From positions 1 through 52,446 of the IMG/VR virus record IMGVR_UViG_3300036792_000044: a stretch of 52,446 nucleotides of DNA, one strand, 5' to 3'. Below, piece after piece: positions 1 through 6,881 of this stretch. This DNA is from a virus. The position numbers were made by a program, and so were the translations under genes. Position 1 is the stretch's first letter. Every line of letters starts with the position of its first letter. The notes under the pieces were generated by a model. That model was not told the origin of the DNA. It ran no database searches and worked only from the letters and a program-made list of their open reading frames with translations.

Positions 1-127
1 ATCCCTTGCCGCCCTTGGTTTTCGGGATAGCTGGCGCTTTGCCGTGTCGTGCTAGTGGGAACACAGGCCAACGCCACTTCGTGTATTCGTATGCGGCGGA
101 ACCGATGTCGAGTGTTTCCAACTGAGT
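1..127. repeat. Terminal repeat, left copy (circle join)
   Basis: Bases 1-127 are identical to 52320-52446. A gene reads continuously across the overlap, so this is one locus seen twice. A length of exactly 127 is typical of an assembler k-mer overlap on a circular graph, so I read it as evidence of a circular map and not as a biological direct terminal repeat. Confidence 0.9.
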
Positions 128-358
128 CATCAGTGACTCAGTCATACCGGCTTGCTCGAACTTGCCCGCGTTAATCTCCGAGGCGTACAGGTCGGCAAGC
201 GACTCAAGCTGCGTCTCTACGGTAGGGCACAACGGGTGCGAATGTTGGTCTGGCGTAATGACTTTCATTTTATCACCGCAGTAACGGCACGTCGAATACA
301 CGTCGAGCAGCCCGTCGTACATCAGCGGCGGATTACGCGGGTCATAAATCGCTGTCAT
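1..358 (-). CDS. PrimPol-type primase-polymerase, 5' part (continues at 51922-52446)
   Basis: This is the N-terminal part of a 251-residue protein whose gene crosses the contig join; in the circle it runs from 358 leftwards to 51922. The ATG at 358 overlaps the end of the gene at 342-668 by 17 bases. Residues 24-44 form a putative zinc site (Cys24, Cys27, His41, Cys44). The reading frame then continues, with no stop, through the palindrome at 121-142 (residues 73-79) into the PrimPol domain. A second ATG at 145 would give a protein without the zinc site, but I see no good ribosome binding site there. The fusion of a zinc module to PrimPol is inferred from the open frame across the join. Confidence 0.8.
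   Translation of the reverse strand, partial: MTAIYDPRNPPLMYDGLLDVYSTCRYCGDKMKVITPDQHSHPLCPTVETQLESLADLYASEINAGKFEQAGMTESLMTQLETLDIGSAAYEYTKWRWPVFPLARHGKAPAIPKTKGGKG
121..142. repeat. TGAGTC palindrome copy 1 (PrimPol linker)
   Basis: ACTGAGTCA-TCAG-TGACTCAGT, 9-bp arms, a 2-base-longer spacer than the others. In frame in the PrimPol gene between zinc module and catalytic domain. The window's right end cuts its second copy. Confidence 0.95.
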
Positions 359-668
359 CCCACGCCTCCGTAATGTCGAGTGTGAGCCGCTTCGGCCATT
401 GCACTGCACCGCGCCAGCCTTCACTTTCATGCGGGTGCATGACGTGCACTGTAATGTACTGCCACAGAGCACCTTTCGTGCGTTCCGCTGTCTCCAACAC
501 GAATCGCGTGGCCTGCTCGTACGTTGCGAACACGATGTAAGCGTCAGTGTACATACCCTGGCAGGAGAACTGTGTCTCAAACCCCTTGTCCCACAACGAT
601 TCCAGTAGCTCAACCAGTTCCTCGTCTACGACAGCTTCGCTCGCCCGCACTTGCACGTGGTGTGTCAC
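342..668 (-). CDS. Hypothetical protein, 108 aa
   Basis: Start is a GTG at 668 that overlaps the stop of the nuclease gene (GTGA). It encodes a soluble acidic protein with alternating helix and strand character, containing the stretch GFETQFSCQG and an aromatic C-terminal half. No catalytic motif is recognised. It sits between the Cas4-like nuclease and the PrimPol gene in a tightly overlapped block, which suggests co-translation with replication functions. The function is unknown. Confidence 0.8.
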   Translation of the reverse strand: MTHHVQVRASEAVVDEELVELLESLWDKGFETQFSCQGMYTDAYIVFATYEQATRFVLETAERTKGALWQYITVHVMHPHESEGWRGAVQWPKRLTLDITEAWDDSDL

Positions 669-1831
669 TTCGTAACCCCTTGTCTCCTAAGTATTTTCGC
701 ACGCTTAGTGAGCGCGTCCGCAATGACGGGCGACAACATGCCGTCTGCTTTCCACACCTTGTAGTACTGCCGCAGTGCAGCGAGACTCGTTGCGCGCATG
801 GTCATGTCCCACATGATGGCGTGCGGCTCGTCGTGAACCACCGGGTTCCAGTCCCGTACGTCCCACACCAGCTTGGCGAGTTGGCATGCACGCCAACCCA
901 TTTCGATGTTCATTGGTTCGACGGTGCAACTGCCTTCGCCCTCGGGCAGATAGATGATGTAGCCGACGTTGAGGTCTACGGGTGCAACGTCGGAACCTCT
1001 TGTGTCACCGGGGAATTGGTACGGTACCATGTGTGCGTAACATGCGAGTTGCATAGCGTGGCCCAGCTTGTTAAAGTCCGAGCCGGTCTTGATGTCAAAG
1101 ATGCACAATCTCCCTTGGTACCAACCGATTCGGTCGACGGTGCCCGCAACGCCGAGGCACGTGCAGCCGCCGCCGTACTGTGCTCGCTTGTGGTCGCACT
1201 CCGATATGTCCTTGACCCATTCATCGAGGACGCGGAACGACTCAATCGAAACCCATTCGATACCAAGGGATTTGATGGTCTTGTCGTACACCTTGAGGTC
1301 GTTGCTCCAACGTGCTGGTACGTGCCCTAGCTTCTCACCGCGGTCCATCGTATGTGTTAGCCGATGAAGTGACGAGCCAATGGTCGCCTTGTACATGTCG
1401 CCCGCGTACCGACCCGCTTCTGCCGCAATGTCATTCAACTCGCGCTTCTCTTCGAGTGTCTGCTCGGCGTGGCTGTCGGGTTTCAGTGAGGCAGCAGCGA
1501 TTTGAAGATCGGGCCGTTGACCCATACCCCACGCGACGTTGCGCTTACCCCAATTCTTAAGCAGGAACTCATCTTGCAGCACGTCGATGAATGTAGTAGT
1601 TCGCTTGTGGTAGAAGCACTTACACGAATGCTTGTAGTAGTTCTTGGGTTGCGCGGCTACCTTGCGACCGCACGACTTGCACACCTTGGTCCCCGGTTTG
1701 TGCGTAGCTCCTGGCGGTATCAGCAGCGGGCCTCGCTCGCTACCGGATGATGCTCTGCGCCTTGGGATTTCGGTGTCGGTGAGTTGGATACCCTTGCGCG
1801 GTTTGGGTCCGTCGTCTAGTTCGATGGGCAT
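665..1831 (-). CDS. Cas4/RecB-like PD-(D/E)XK exonuclease
   Basis: 388 residues. The N-terminal part has a zinc-finger-like cluster (Cys51, Cys54, Cys70, Cys72). The nuclease core follows the Cas4/RecB pattern: His156 (in SSLHRL), Asp233 (GTVD), Asp246 and Lys248 (FDIKTG) and the Gln261-x3-Tyr265 helix motif. I do not see the C-terminal cysteine triad of a 4Fe-4S Cas4, so 'RecB-like' is the safer name. A role in end processing for replication or recombination is inferred from family and neighbours (PrimPol, SSB-like protein). Start ATG at 1831 overlaps the previous stop (TAATG). Confidence 0.88.
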   Translation of the reverse strand: MPIELDDGPKPRKGIQLTDTEIPRRRASSGSERGPLLIPPGATHKPGTKVCKSCGRKVAAQPKNYYKHSCKCFYHKRTTTFIDVLQDEFLLKNWGKRNVAWGMGQRPDLQIAAASLKPDSHAEQTLEEKRELNDIAAEAGRYAGDMYKATIGSSLHRLTHTMDRGEKLGHVPARWSNDLKVYDKTIKSLGIEWVSIESFRVLDEWVKDISECDHKRAQYGGGCTCLGVAGTVDRIGWYQGRLCIFDIKTGSDFNKLGHAMQLACYAHMVPYQFPGDTRGSDVAPVDLNVGYIIYLPEGEGSCTVEPMNIEMGWRACQLAKLVWDVRDWNPVVHDEPHAIMWDMTMRATSLAALRQYYKVWKADGMLSPVIADALTKRAKILRRQGVTK

Positions 1832-2103
1832 TAGTCGTCGTCCTCCCCTGGAAAGATCAGGTTGCGGCGAGTGTCGGGTAGCTTCGGCTTGCGTGGTGCG
1901 GGTTTGCGAAACACGTTGCCCGCCAACTGTTCAAACGGTACTGCGATTGCCTCGACGGTGCCGTTGAATGCGGGTTGTATGCGGATGCCACCGGGTACGG
2001 GTGTGCCGGTCGCGAGTGTCGGGCCTATCTTGGATAGGACCATGGCGAAGTTCTCGGCTACCCAACGTTCGCCCGAATTCTCGTACAGGATAAGCACTTT
2101 CAT
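1831..2103 (-). CDS. Hypothetical protein, 90 aa
   Basis: ATG at 2103 overlaps the upstream stop (ATGA). It starts MKVLILYENSGERW and ends in an acidic DDD tail. The centre (TPVPGGIRIQPAF) looks beta-rich and the C-terminal part is basic and proline-rich. No family is recognised. Tight coupling to both neighbours indicates an early-operon accessory gene. Confidence 0.8.
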   Translation of the reverse strand: MKVLILYENSGERWVAENFAMVLSKIGPTLATGTPVPGGIRIQPAFNGTVEAIAVPFEQLAGNVFRKPAPRKPKLPDTRRNLIFPGEDDD

Positions 2104-2462
2104 TTCACCTGTACGATTCGCTCCGGTATGAATTGCAGGCCAGCGCACACTCGCTGCGCTTCGTCGTCGGGCATACCCGGTATGCGGAAACGGAACTCGA
2201 TGTCGTTGGGGCATTCCTCCACGATGAGCAGCACGGGATGGTAGTTCTCCCAATCGATTTCGGCGATGACCACAAAGATACGGTCGCCGTCAGCCGGGTT
2301 CACGCCCCTGTACCGTACATCGCAGCGGACGACGATACCCGAATTCAATTGCACGCGAACGTTAACCGGCTTCGGCCTGCCACTGGTGTCGGGATACCAC
2401 GTGTCCTGAATCCTGGCCTCGTCGCCCAATAGCTTCGCCAGATCGATTGCGTCGTCGTTCAT
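2100..2462 (-). CDS. Hypothetical protein, 120 aa
   Basis: ATG at 2462 overlaps the stop of the zinc-finger gene upstream. The protein is predicted mostly beta, with hydrophobic strands alternating with short acidic loops, and includes IVVRCDVRYRGVNPADGDR. No catalytic residues or known family are apparent. It is part of the continuous overlapping gene chain between 668 and 2656. Confidence 0.8.
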   Translation of the reverse strand: MNDDAIDLAKLLGDEARIQDTWYPDTSGRPKPVNVRVQLNSGIVVRCDVRYRGVNPADGDRIFVVIAEIDWENYHPVLLIVEECPNDIEFRFRIPGMPDDEAQRVCAGLQFIPERIVQVK

Positions 2463-2656
2463 TTCGGCCTCGCATGGGCCATGAGTGTGCCATCCTTGCG
2501 AATCTTCTTGTCCGCGTTGCAGAATGGGCACACCCCGTACTCGCCAGTCCTGCCGCCGACGCGTGCGAACGAGCCGGGACAGCCTCGCGGGTTGGGTGGT
2601 TTGCGGAACATCGCACCGCCAGTTGTTAGGTGTGCGTGCCGGTGAGTGGAAGTCAT
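2459..2656 (-). CDS. Small zinc-ribbon protein, 65 aa
   Basis: Start ATG at 2656 is preceded by GGAAAGG. The sequence holds CPFCNADKKIRKDG near the C-terminus plus an upstream Cys (RGCPG), resembling the short zinc-binding proteins (CPxC...RKDGTL) common in actinophages. It may bind nucleic acid or protein; no enzymatic role is visible. The start codon overlaps an outlying copy of the 18-bp repeat described at 44.67-45.94 kb. Confidence 0.75.
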   Translation of the reverse strand: MTSTHRHAHLTTGGAMFRKPPNPRGCPGSFARVGGRTGEYGVCPFCNADKKIRKDGTLMAHARPK

Positions 2657-2698
2657 TGTGCGCCTTTCCATTGCGGGAAGCAGTCGGCCCACCAATCG

Positions 2699-2718
2699 AC
2701 TGAGTCGGATGACTCAGT
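2699..2718. repeat. TGAGTC palindrome copy 2
   Basis: ACTGAGTC-GGAT-GACTCAGT. Here the palindrome supplies the TGA stop codon of the gene at 2714-2944 and fills the gap before the next gene. Confidence 0.95.
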
Positions 2719-2944
2719 CGATGGCGTCGGCTGGGAATCGGATTGGTAGTTCGTGTCCCCTGGCTCGGTCACGGTCCTGCGTCTCCCTCTCAAACCGTAG
2801 TGACTCAAGGTGATTCGCGTCCTCCATGGCCTGCGCGATGCGCTCGGCTGCTGTAGAGAACCGCATGAAAGATCGTGCTATACGTGATAGCGAAGTGGTT
2901 GCGTCGTTCGCAAACTTCAACGCTGCTGCTGCTTGCATACCCAT
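2714..2944 (-). CDS. Hypothetical helical protein, 76 aa
   Basis: ATG at 2944 has a good ribosome binding site (AAGGAGACGACC). The protein is almost wholly alpha-helical and charged, with a probable coiled-coil from residues 20-60 (ERIAQAMEDANHLESLRFER). The stop codon lies inside palindrome copy 2. No family recognised. Confidence 0.75.
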   Translation of the reverse strand: MGMQAAAALKFANDATTSLSRIARSFMRFSTAAERIAQAMEDANHLESLRFERETQDRDRARGHELPIRFPADAID

Positions 2945-2968
2945 TGGTCGTCTCCTTAGTTGGTGAAA

Positions 2969-3001
2969 CCCGTTGCCGCACTTGGGCTGAACGGCAACGG
3001 G
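2969..3001 (-). other. Intergenic hairpin, 10-bp perfect stem
   Basis: CCCGTTGCCG pairs exactly with CGGCAACGGG across a 13-nt loop. It sits between the stop at 3011 and the Shine-Dalgarno of the gene starting at 2944. There is no T-run, so it is a processing or stability hairpin more likely than a terminator. Confidence 0.7.
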
Positions 3002-3010
3002 TGGCTTGTG

Positions 3011-3355
3011 TTACTCGACTACCTCGATCACCTGTCCCTGCTCGGCCTCGACCGTGGACTCGTCAGGCTTGAGTCCCCAATACTCGCGCATGTGCGCAAG
3101 CTGGTCGCGGTCGTAGCCGGGGTCGTTATCGATCTGCGCCGCGTCGGCCTTGCTTGCCCGACCCGGCCGCTGTAGCTCGGCCCGGTTGCGCTCCGCCGCC
3201 AGGTGCGTTTCGTCCTGCTGGCTCGGGTCCAGCACCGCCTCCGCCTGGAACGACAACTTGGCTGAGTCCTGCACTCGCGCTTGGCTTTTCGGCGCTGCCG
3301 TCTTGGCCGGTGCCTTCTTCGCTGGTGCTCGTTTCGTCGCTGTTTTCGTTGGCAT
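3011..3355 (-). CDS. Lys/Ala-rich hypothetical protein, 114 aa
   Basis: ATG at 3355. The first 25 residues are a histone-H1-like Lys-Ala-Pro tail (KRAPAKKAPAK), followed by an acidic helical domain ending YDRDQLAHMREYWGL. The codon third positions are GC-rich throughout, supporting this frame over the overlapping one. The basic tail suggests nucleic-acid contact, but that is inference. Confidence 0.75.
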   Translation of the reverse strand: MPTKTATKRAPAKKAPAKTAAPKSQARVQDSAKLSFQAEAVLDPSQQDETHLAAERNRAELQRPGRASKADAAQIDNDPGYDRDQLAHMREYWGLKPDESTVEAEQGQVIEVVE

Positions 3356-3497
3356 GATTAGTCCTCTCGTGCAATGTAGGGTTCCACACTATTGCGCCGC
3401 AGCGCGTACAACACGTTAATGCTACACTCCCCGTGCTCGCCGTAATGGAGAATCCAAAATAGCGTGTCATGTACGGTGCAGGTTGGTTAACCATCAT
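3126..3497 (-). CDS. Small zinc-finger protein with long overlapping tail
   Basis: ATG at 3497 overlaps the previous stop (ATGA). The first ~45 residues contain CCTRCGAIVWNPTLHERTNH, matching the short C-x2-C...H...H proteins frequent in actinophages. The frame then stays open to 3126 as a Ser/Gly-rich disordered tail lying out of frame over the gene at 3011-3355. A competing frame in the first 130 bases also looks protein-like (LFWILHYGEHGE) and stops just before 3355, but it has no start codon. The N-terminal half is the credible part. Confidence 0.55.
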   Translation of the reverse strand: MMVNQPAPYMTRYFGFSITASTGSVALTCCTRCGAIVWNPTLHERTNHANENSDETSTSEEGTGQDGSAEKPSASAGLSQVVVPGGGGAGPEPAGRNAPGGGAQPGRATAAGSGKQGRRGADR

Positions 3498-3952
3498 GTC
3501 TCCCTTCGGTTTTCGACTCTGCCGCTTGGGTAGCAGATGTCGACTGGTTTAAATACGCGTTGTGCGAACTCGACGGTGTACCAGGTCCCTCCCCACAGCA
3601 TAGGCTCGGGTTGTTCCTCTTGCTTCGGCAACGCCTTGAGAACCGTTGCAGCATGGACGATTTCGCGGTCGCGTGGTAGGTACTGCATACGCGGGTGCAC
3701 GGTGACGGTCGTCTTACCCGTTGATCCCTTCGGGATGATGCACTCTTGCGCAAGCCATTTGAAGTTGACCGGGGGCCAGACGTGCACCCACCGGATACCA
3801 ATGTCGATGCACGCGTGGTGAACTGCGAGGTCGACGCCGACGCACGAACCATGGTGTACCTCGTCGGGTCGGCCGTCCTCCAATTGCTGGTACAGCCAAG
3901 CCAATTGGGAGTCGGTAGCGCCATGGCGCGTGCCGGTGAATCCCCAAATCAT
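3494..3952 (-). CDS. SLOG/Rossmann-like nucleotide-binding protein
   Basis: 152 residues; ATG at 3952 overlaps the upstream stop. It opens with a Rossmann strand-loop, IWGFTGTRHGATD, then HHGSCVGVDLAVHHA and YLPRDREIV, the sequence order of phage SLOG-superfamily (DprA/YpsA-like) proteins that bind nucleotides or derivatives. The ligand is not predictable. It lies among small accessory early genes. Confidence 0.65.
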   Translation of the reverse strand: MIWGFTGTRHGATDSQLAWLYQQLEDGRPDEVHHGSCVGVDLAVHHACIDIGIRWVHVWPPVNFKWLAQECIIPKGSTGKTTVTVHPRMQYLPRDREIVHAATVLKALPKQEEQPEPMLWGGTWYTVEFAQRVFKPVDICYPSGRVENRRET

Positions 3953-4221
3953 CTGACCTCCAAGGCCATGAGCCACGCGCTGATATACCGTAGGCACCAA
4001 CGCAAGCGCGGGTGGTCGTCGGCAATCATCTTGAGACTGATCCCCAAATCGTATGTGGCATGGTCGATTCCGTCCTTGATGAACTGCCACAGCACTGGCA
4101 CAATACCTAGTACCTCTTGCTCTAGCCCGTCGTCATTGAACCGAATCTCGTAGCTAGTCAACGCAAGTCGGTCTGTCAGGCGCAACGGCTTGACGAGAGT
4201 AAACCCGTCACACTTCATCAT
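3949..4221 (-). CDS. Hypothetical protein, 90 aa
   Basis: Starts at the first of two ATG codons (4221 or 4218), overlapping the end of the gene at 4208-4405. It looks like a small mixed alpha/beta protein with an aromatic C-terminal helix (RWCLRYISAWLM). No family recognised. Confidence 0.7.
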   Translation of the reverse strand: MMKCDGFTLVKPLRLTDRLALTSYEIRFNDDGLEQEVLGIVPVLWQFIKDGIDHATYDLGISLKMIADDHPRLRWCLRYISAWLMALEVR

Positions 4222-4405
4222 CAGTCAGTCTCTCGATGGCGATTGTGAGCATGTCGTACAGGTCGGCCAGCGTGAACCCTGCACCGTCGAAAGACTTTCT
4301 GGCAGCGGACATTCGGTGCTGCATCGAGGTACCGTTAGCGCGTACTGCACGGTAGCCGACGAGCATGGCCTCGAATCCCGGCCCGCTATGCGGTTGAATC
4401 GTCAT
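4208..4405 (-). CDS. Hypothetical protein, 65 aa
   Basis: ATG at 4405 overlaps the stop of the 4402-4596 frame (ATGA). The protein is helical, ending LADLYDMLTIAIERLTDDEV. Function unknown. Confidence 0.7.
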   Translation of the reverse strand: MTIQPHSGPGFEAMLVGYRAVRANGTSMQHRMSAARKSFDGAGFTLADLYDMLTIAIERLTDDEV

Positions 4406-4523
4406 TGGCTTTCTCCACCTTGGTCGACTCCACGGTTACTGCCATCTTCTCCAACGCTTTCTTCAGTTCGTAATCGTCTACTGCCACAGTCGTTTTCACT
4501 ACGGCTGTCAGCTTCTGCCTCAT
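4386..4523 (-). CDS. Small protein, 45 aa
   Basis: Starts MRQKLTAVVKTTVAVDDYEL and ends at a TAG at 4386. Codon third positions favour this frame in 4386-4523. It looks like a short strand-helix protein (DDYELKKALEKMAV). It lies out of frame over the 3' part of the 4402-4596 frame and the start of the 4208-4405 gene, so this stretch may encode two proteins. Confidence 0.65.
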   Translation of the reverse strand: MRQKLTAVVKTTVAVDDYELKKALEKMAVTVESTKVEKANDDSTA

Positions 4524-4596
4524 GGTCGTGTTCACCTATTCTTCTCATGGGCCGCTTGCGCGTGTCGAACGCGTGCGGCTCGTACCACTTCGTCAT
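4402..4596 (-). CDS. Hypothetical protein, 64 aa (overlapped tail)
   Basis: Begins MTKWYEPHAFDTRKRPM; these first 17 codons have strongly GC-biased third positions, typical of real genes here. After about residue 25 the bias is lost and the frame overlaps the 4386-4523 gene out of phase. Its stop still couples (ATGA) to the next gene. Either a genuine overprinted tail or a gene whose original stop has been lost. Confidence 0.5.
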   Translation of the reverse strand: MTKWYEPHAFDTRKRPMRRIGEHDHEAEADSRSENDCGSRRLRTEESVGEDGSNRGVDQGGESQ

Positions 4597-4602
4597 GGCC
4601 GG

Positions 4603-4893
4603 TCATGGCAGAGGCGGCGGCGGAGGTACCGGCAAGAGTGCGGGTCCGCTACCGTAGTCGGGCGGTAGGACAACGTCGGGTCCTGTGCAGTACGCGTTCT
4701 TAGCGCGCAGTCCTACACGGCCGAGCTGAATCTTGTTGCCGTTCAACACAACAACGGGTGTGTCGGCAGCGTAGGCGGGGTGCAGGCACAGTGCGTCGAG
4801 TTGCGGGTCCTTGCCCGTCTCGGCGCGTGCGCCTGCGTTGTTGAGCAGGAACAGTGCTGCCAGAATGCCCAGCACCACAATGGATTTCCTCAT
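4603..4893 (-). CDS. Secreted small protein with signal peptide
   Basis: 96 residues. The N-terminus is a clear signal peptide: basic MRKS, hydrophobic IVVLGILAALFLLNN, then a likely cleavage site at AGARA-E. The mature part has two cysteines in an otherwise small beta-type domain and a proline-rich C-terminus. It is probably exported by the infected cell; the role is unknown. ATG at 4893 overlaps the previous stop. Confidence 0.75.
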   Translation of the reverse strand: MRKSIVVLGILAALFLLNNAGARAETGKDPQLDALCLHPAYAADTPVVVLNGNKIQLGRVGLRAKNAYCTGPDVVLPPDYGSGPALLPVPPPPPLP

Positions 4894-5234
4894 TTCACGC
4901 CTCCCGTGCGTGTCTTGCGTCGTCCCCGTTGAATACGAGAACGCAACGGCCGGATTCCGCCGAGGCCGAATCGTTGTGCGCGCCTTGCCCTTCGGAGTGT
5001 CGGCGCATTACCAGAGTGCATGGCGTACACGTTGCCTTGAAAGTCACCCTGCGACCTGCCATCGACCAATCCGGTGACCGGGCGCGGCGGCGTAGCCGGT
5101 GGCTGCAAGCATTCGCGAGGGTCGAGGATGGTGGAAAGGTCACGCAGCCTTGCCTTTTGGTTCTTACCGAGACGTTTCTTACCGAGCAGCGTATCGCGCT
5201 CCTGTTGAAAGCCTCGCATGTCGCTGAATCTCAT
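4890..5234 (-). CDS. Basic hypothetical protein, 114 aa
   Basis: Starts MRFSDMRGFQQERDTLLGKK with a helical N-terminal half of good codon bias. The second half is very Arg-rich, with poorer codon bias, and overlaps a different frame (4895-5062). The stop couples to the secreted-protein gene. The N-terminal half is the better supported part. Confidence 0.55.
   Translation of the reverse strand: MRFSDMRGFQQERDTLLGKKRLGKNQKARLRDLSTILDPRECLQPPATPPRPVTGLVDGRSQGDFQGNVYAMHSGNAPTLRRARRAQRFGLGGIRPLRSRIQRGRRKTRTGGVK
4895..5062 (-). CDS. Possible small Cys-containing protein, 55 aa
   Basis: Frame shifted relative to 4890-5234: it begins MAGRRVTFKATCTPCTLVM and ends GRCVLVFNGDDARHAREA. It has a CTPC pair and a strand-like C-terminus, and reads more like a folded protein than the Arg-rich alternative. 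There is no strong ribosome binding site. Both frames may be used. Confidence 0.45.
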   Translation of the reverse strand: MAGRRVTFKATCTPCTLVMRRHSEGQGAHNDSASAESGRCVLVFNGDDARHAREA

Positions 5235-5238
5235 TGTG

Positions 5239-5673
5239 TCACTTCCTAATCCACGGTGTACGTGCGAATGTTTCCTGTCGCGGGTTGGCTGCACCAACGA
5301 ACCCGTCCTCCAGAATGCCAACGGCTGCAAGAACTTCCAGCAGCATGGCGTACTTGCGCCACTCCATCAGCGTCTTGATGTAAAGGTGCGAGTGGTCGGG
5401 CGTCGAGGACGGGACTAACATTGCCGGAACATCGATGTCCAGTACGGGATAGTGCAGACCCGAAACCGTCTTACTGCCAATGACATTCGCCTCGGGTAGC
5501 GCAACGTTGTCGGAGCGCATGTCGTGGTTGTTGTCGTTGTCCTTGCTGCCCCGCTTGTTGAAGTCCACTACGGCGCAATGGAATCCGTTGACGAAGCTAC
5601 GGTAGCTCTGTCCCGCTGGTGTGGATAGGTACTGTTGCGCGGGTGTTACCTCGATGTCCAACTGTCTGCTCAT
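5239..5673 (-). CDS. Conserved phage hypothetical protein, 144 aa
   Basis: ATG at 5673 overlaps the previous stop (ATGA). The C-terminal half contains VLDIDVPAMLVPSSTPDHSH followed by LYIKTLMEWRKY, a signature I recognise from uncharacterised actinophage early proteins. DxD and conserved His residues hint at metal or nucleotide binding, but no function is established. Confidence 0.8.
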   Translation of the reverse strand: MSRQLDIEVTPAQQYLSTPAGQSYRSFVNGFHCAVVDFNKRGSKDNDNNHDMRSDNVALPEANVIGSKTVSGLHYPVLDIDVPAMLVPSSTPDHSHLYIKTLMEWRKYAMLLEVLAAVGILEDGFVGAANPRQETFARTPWIRK

Positions 5674-5855
5674 GACGTGAAAACCTCCACGGCACACTCG
5701 AATTGGGGTGCTAGTTCGTTGATGTGTTTTGCCGTCGCCTCGACCTTGTCGAAGTCTCTGCTACGGTAGTCGCTCACCGCCCGCCCAGGTGGCTTGTGCA
5801 GCCTCTCGGCCCAATAGGGTGGGCGGTTCCACGACAGTGCAAACGATGCAGCCAT
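5670..5855 (-). CDS. Hypothetical protein, 61 aa
   Basis: Starts 2 bases after the preceding stop and overlaps the next start. The N-terminal half is aromatic and basic, the C-terminal half helical. No family recognised. Confidence 0.7.
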   Translation of the reverse strand: MAASFALSWNRPPYWAERLHKPPGRAVSDYRSRDFDKVEATAKHINELAPQFECAVEVFTS

Positions 5856-5857
5856 GA

Positions 5858-6148
5858 TCAGAAGTCAGGCTCGTCGCTAGCGGGATCGGGTGTCGCCTCG
5901 AACGGCGGCTCGGAGTCTGAGTCAGGTGACTCAGTTGTCTTGCCCCGCTTGCCCTTTGCCCGTGCCGTAGCGCTCGATGGTTCGTTGGGATTGATGGACA
6001 GGTTGACCTCGACCTGTCCGCTGCGCTTCCAATCCAGCAGTGCCGCAAGTACTTCCGGCTCGGTCACGATGTCGGCGTCGACGCTGCCGCACGCCTGTGC
6101 CAGCACGTTATGCAATGCGAACAGTTCGCGAATGTCCTCGATGTTCAT
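5858..6148 (-). CDS. Hypothetical protein with acidic tail, 96 aa
   Basis: ATG at 6148 is preceded by AAGGAGATTGACGACC. Residues 1-60 are helical; the C-terminal third is a Lys-rich then acidic, disordered tail. Palindrome copy 3 lies in that tail and encodes TESPDSD. Function unknown. Confidence 0.75.
   Translation of the reverse strand: MNIEDIRELFALHNVLAQACGSVDADIVTEPEVLAALLDWKRSGQVEVNLSINPNEPSSATARAKGKRGKTTESPDSDSEPPFEATPDPASDEPDF
5916..5935. repeat. TGAGTC palindrome copy 3
   Basis: TCTGAGTC-AGGT-GACTCAGT, one mismatch at the outer base. It is in frame in the disordered tail of the 5858-6148 gene. Confidence 0.95.
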
Positions 6149-6227
6149 GGTCGTCAATCTCCTTGTGTACGATAGTGTTTCGTTGTGTGCGCGTGGGTCC
6201 TGCCAGTATGCGCGCCCCACTGTAGCC

Positions 6228-6242
6228 GGGTAGACGCTACCC
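6228..6242 (-). other. Intergenic hairpin GGGTAG/CTACCC
   Basis: A perfect 6-bp stem with a 3-nt loop, just after the stop of the SSB-like gene and upstream of the Shine-Dalgarno of the next gene. No T-run. Confidence 0.55.
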
Positions 6243-6253
6243 CGCAGGCTTCA

Positions 6254-6877
6254 TCAGAACGGCGGCTCGTCGTCCACCACGTTGCTGTCTGCGGTAGCGG
6301 CCGAATCGTCCTCGGCCGGAATCGCGTTCAGATTGTGGTATGCCTCTTCGGCTTTCGTCAGCCACTCGCTGTTGGGCTTCGGCTCCCGCAGGGTCACCGG
6401 CCCGTAGATGCCGACTGAGCGCCCACGCGGAACTCGTTCTACCTCAGCCTGATCCGCAATCTCTGGACCAGACGGGTTGCCCTGCGCGTCGTACACCTGA
6501 GCCTTGTCGGTCGTCTGCTGCACGATGTCTCCGACGTTGACGGGTCGGCCAAGCTCCCGTTTAGCTTCGATCCAGTCGGCAAATGCCTTGCCCTTCAAGA
6601 TGAGTCGGGCAAGTTCGCCCGCCTCGGGCACGTGCTCGTCGTCGCCCAACCCTACCGGCGCGGTCGTCCCTGGTAACGTGAGGCAGGTGATAACCATTTC
6701 CTGCCTTGGCTTTTGGTTGGCCTTGAGGATGGGCACCATGTTGCCGGTGGTGTCGTCCTTCTTGAGCCGGTCCCGTTGCTGAACCTTGACGACTGCGCCA
6801 AAGTACTTCTGGCCCAGCGCCGTTCGCTTCACCACCGGCAAGCCTGGCTGGCGTTCCTCTTCTAGTGCGATTCCCAT
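6254..6877 (-). CDS. Probable single-stranded DNA-binding protein
   Basis: 207 residues; start ATG 4 bases after the preceding stop. The last residues, VVDDEPPF, are the acidic-aromatic tip characteristic of SSB proteins, used to recruit partners. The body is beta-rich (QKYFGAVVKVQQRD) with an internal Gly-Asp-rich loop. It lies in the replication/recombination region with the Cas4-like nuclease and PrimPol. The assignment rests on the tail and context, not on a confident OB-fold match. Confidence 0.6.
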   Translation of the reverse strand: MGIALEEERQPGLPVVKRTALGQKYFGAVVKVQQRDRLKKDDTTGNMVPILKANQKPRQEMVITCLTLPGTTAPVGLGDDEHVPEAGELARLILKGKAFADWIEAKRELGRPVNVGDIVQQTTDKAQVYDAQGNPSGPEIADQAEVERVPRGRSVGIYGPVTLREPKPNSEWLTKAEEAYHNLNAIPAEDDSAATADSNVVDDEPPF

Positions 6878-6881
6878 TGTG

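Noticed and set aside
1-127. Direct terminal repeat as a real phage end
   Set aside because: Its length is exactly 127 and one gene crosses the join, which fits an assembler overlap on a circular graph.
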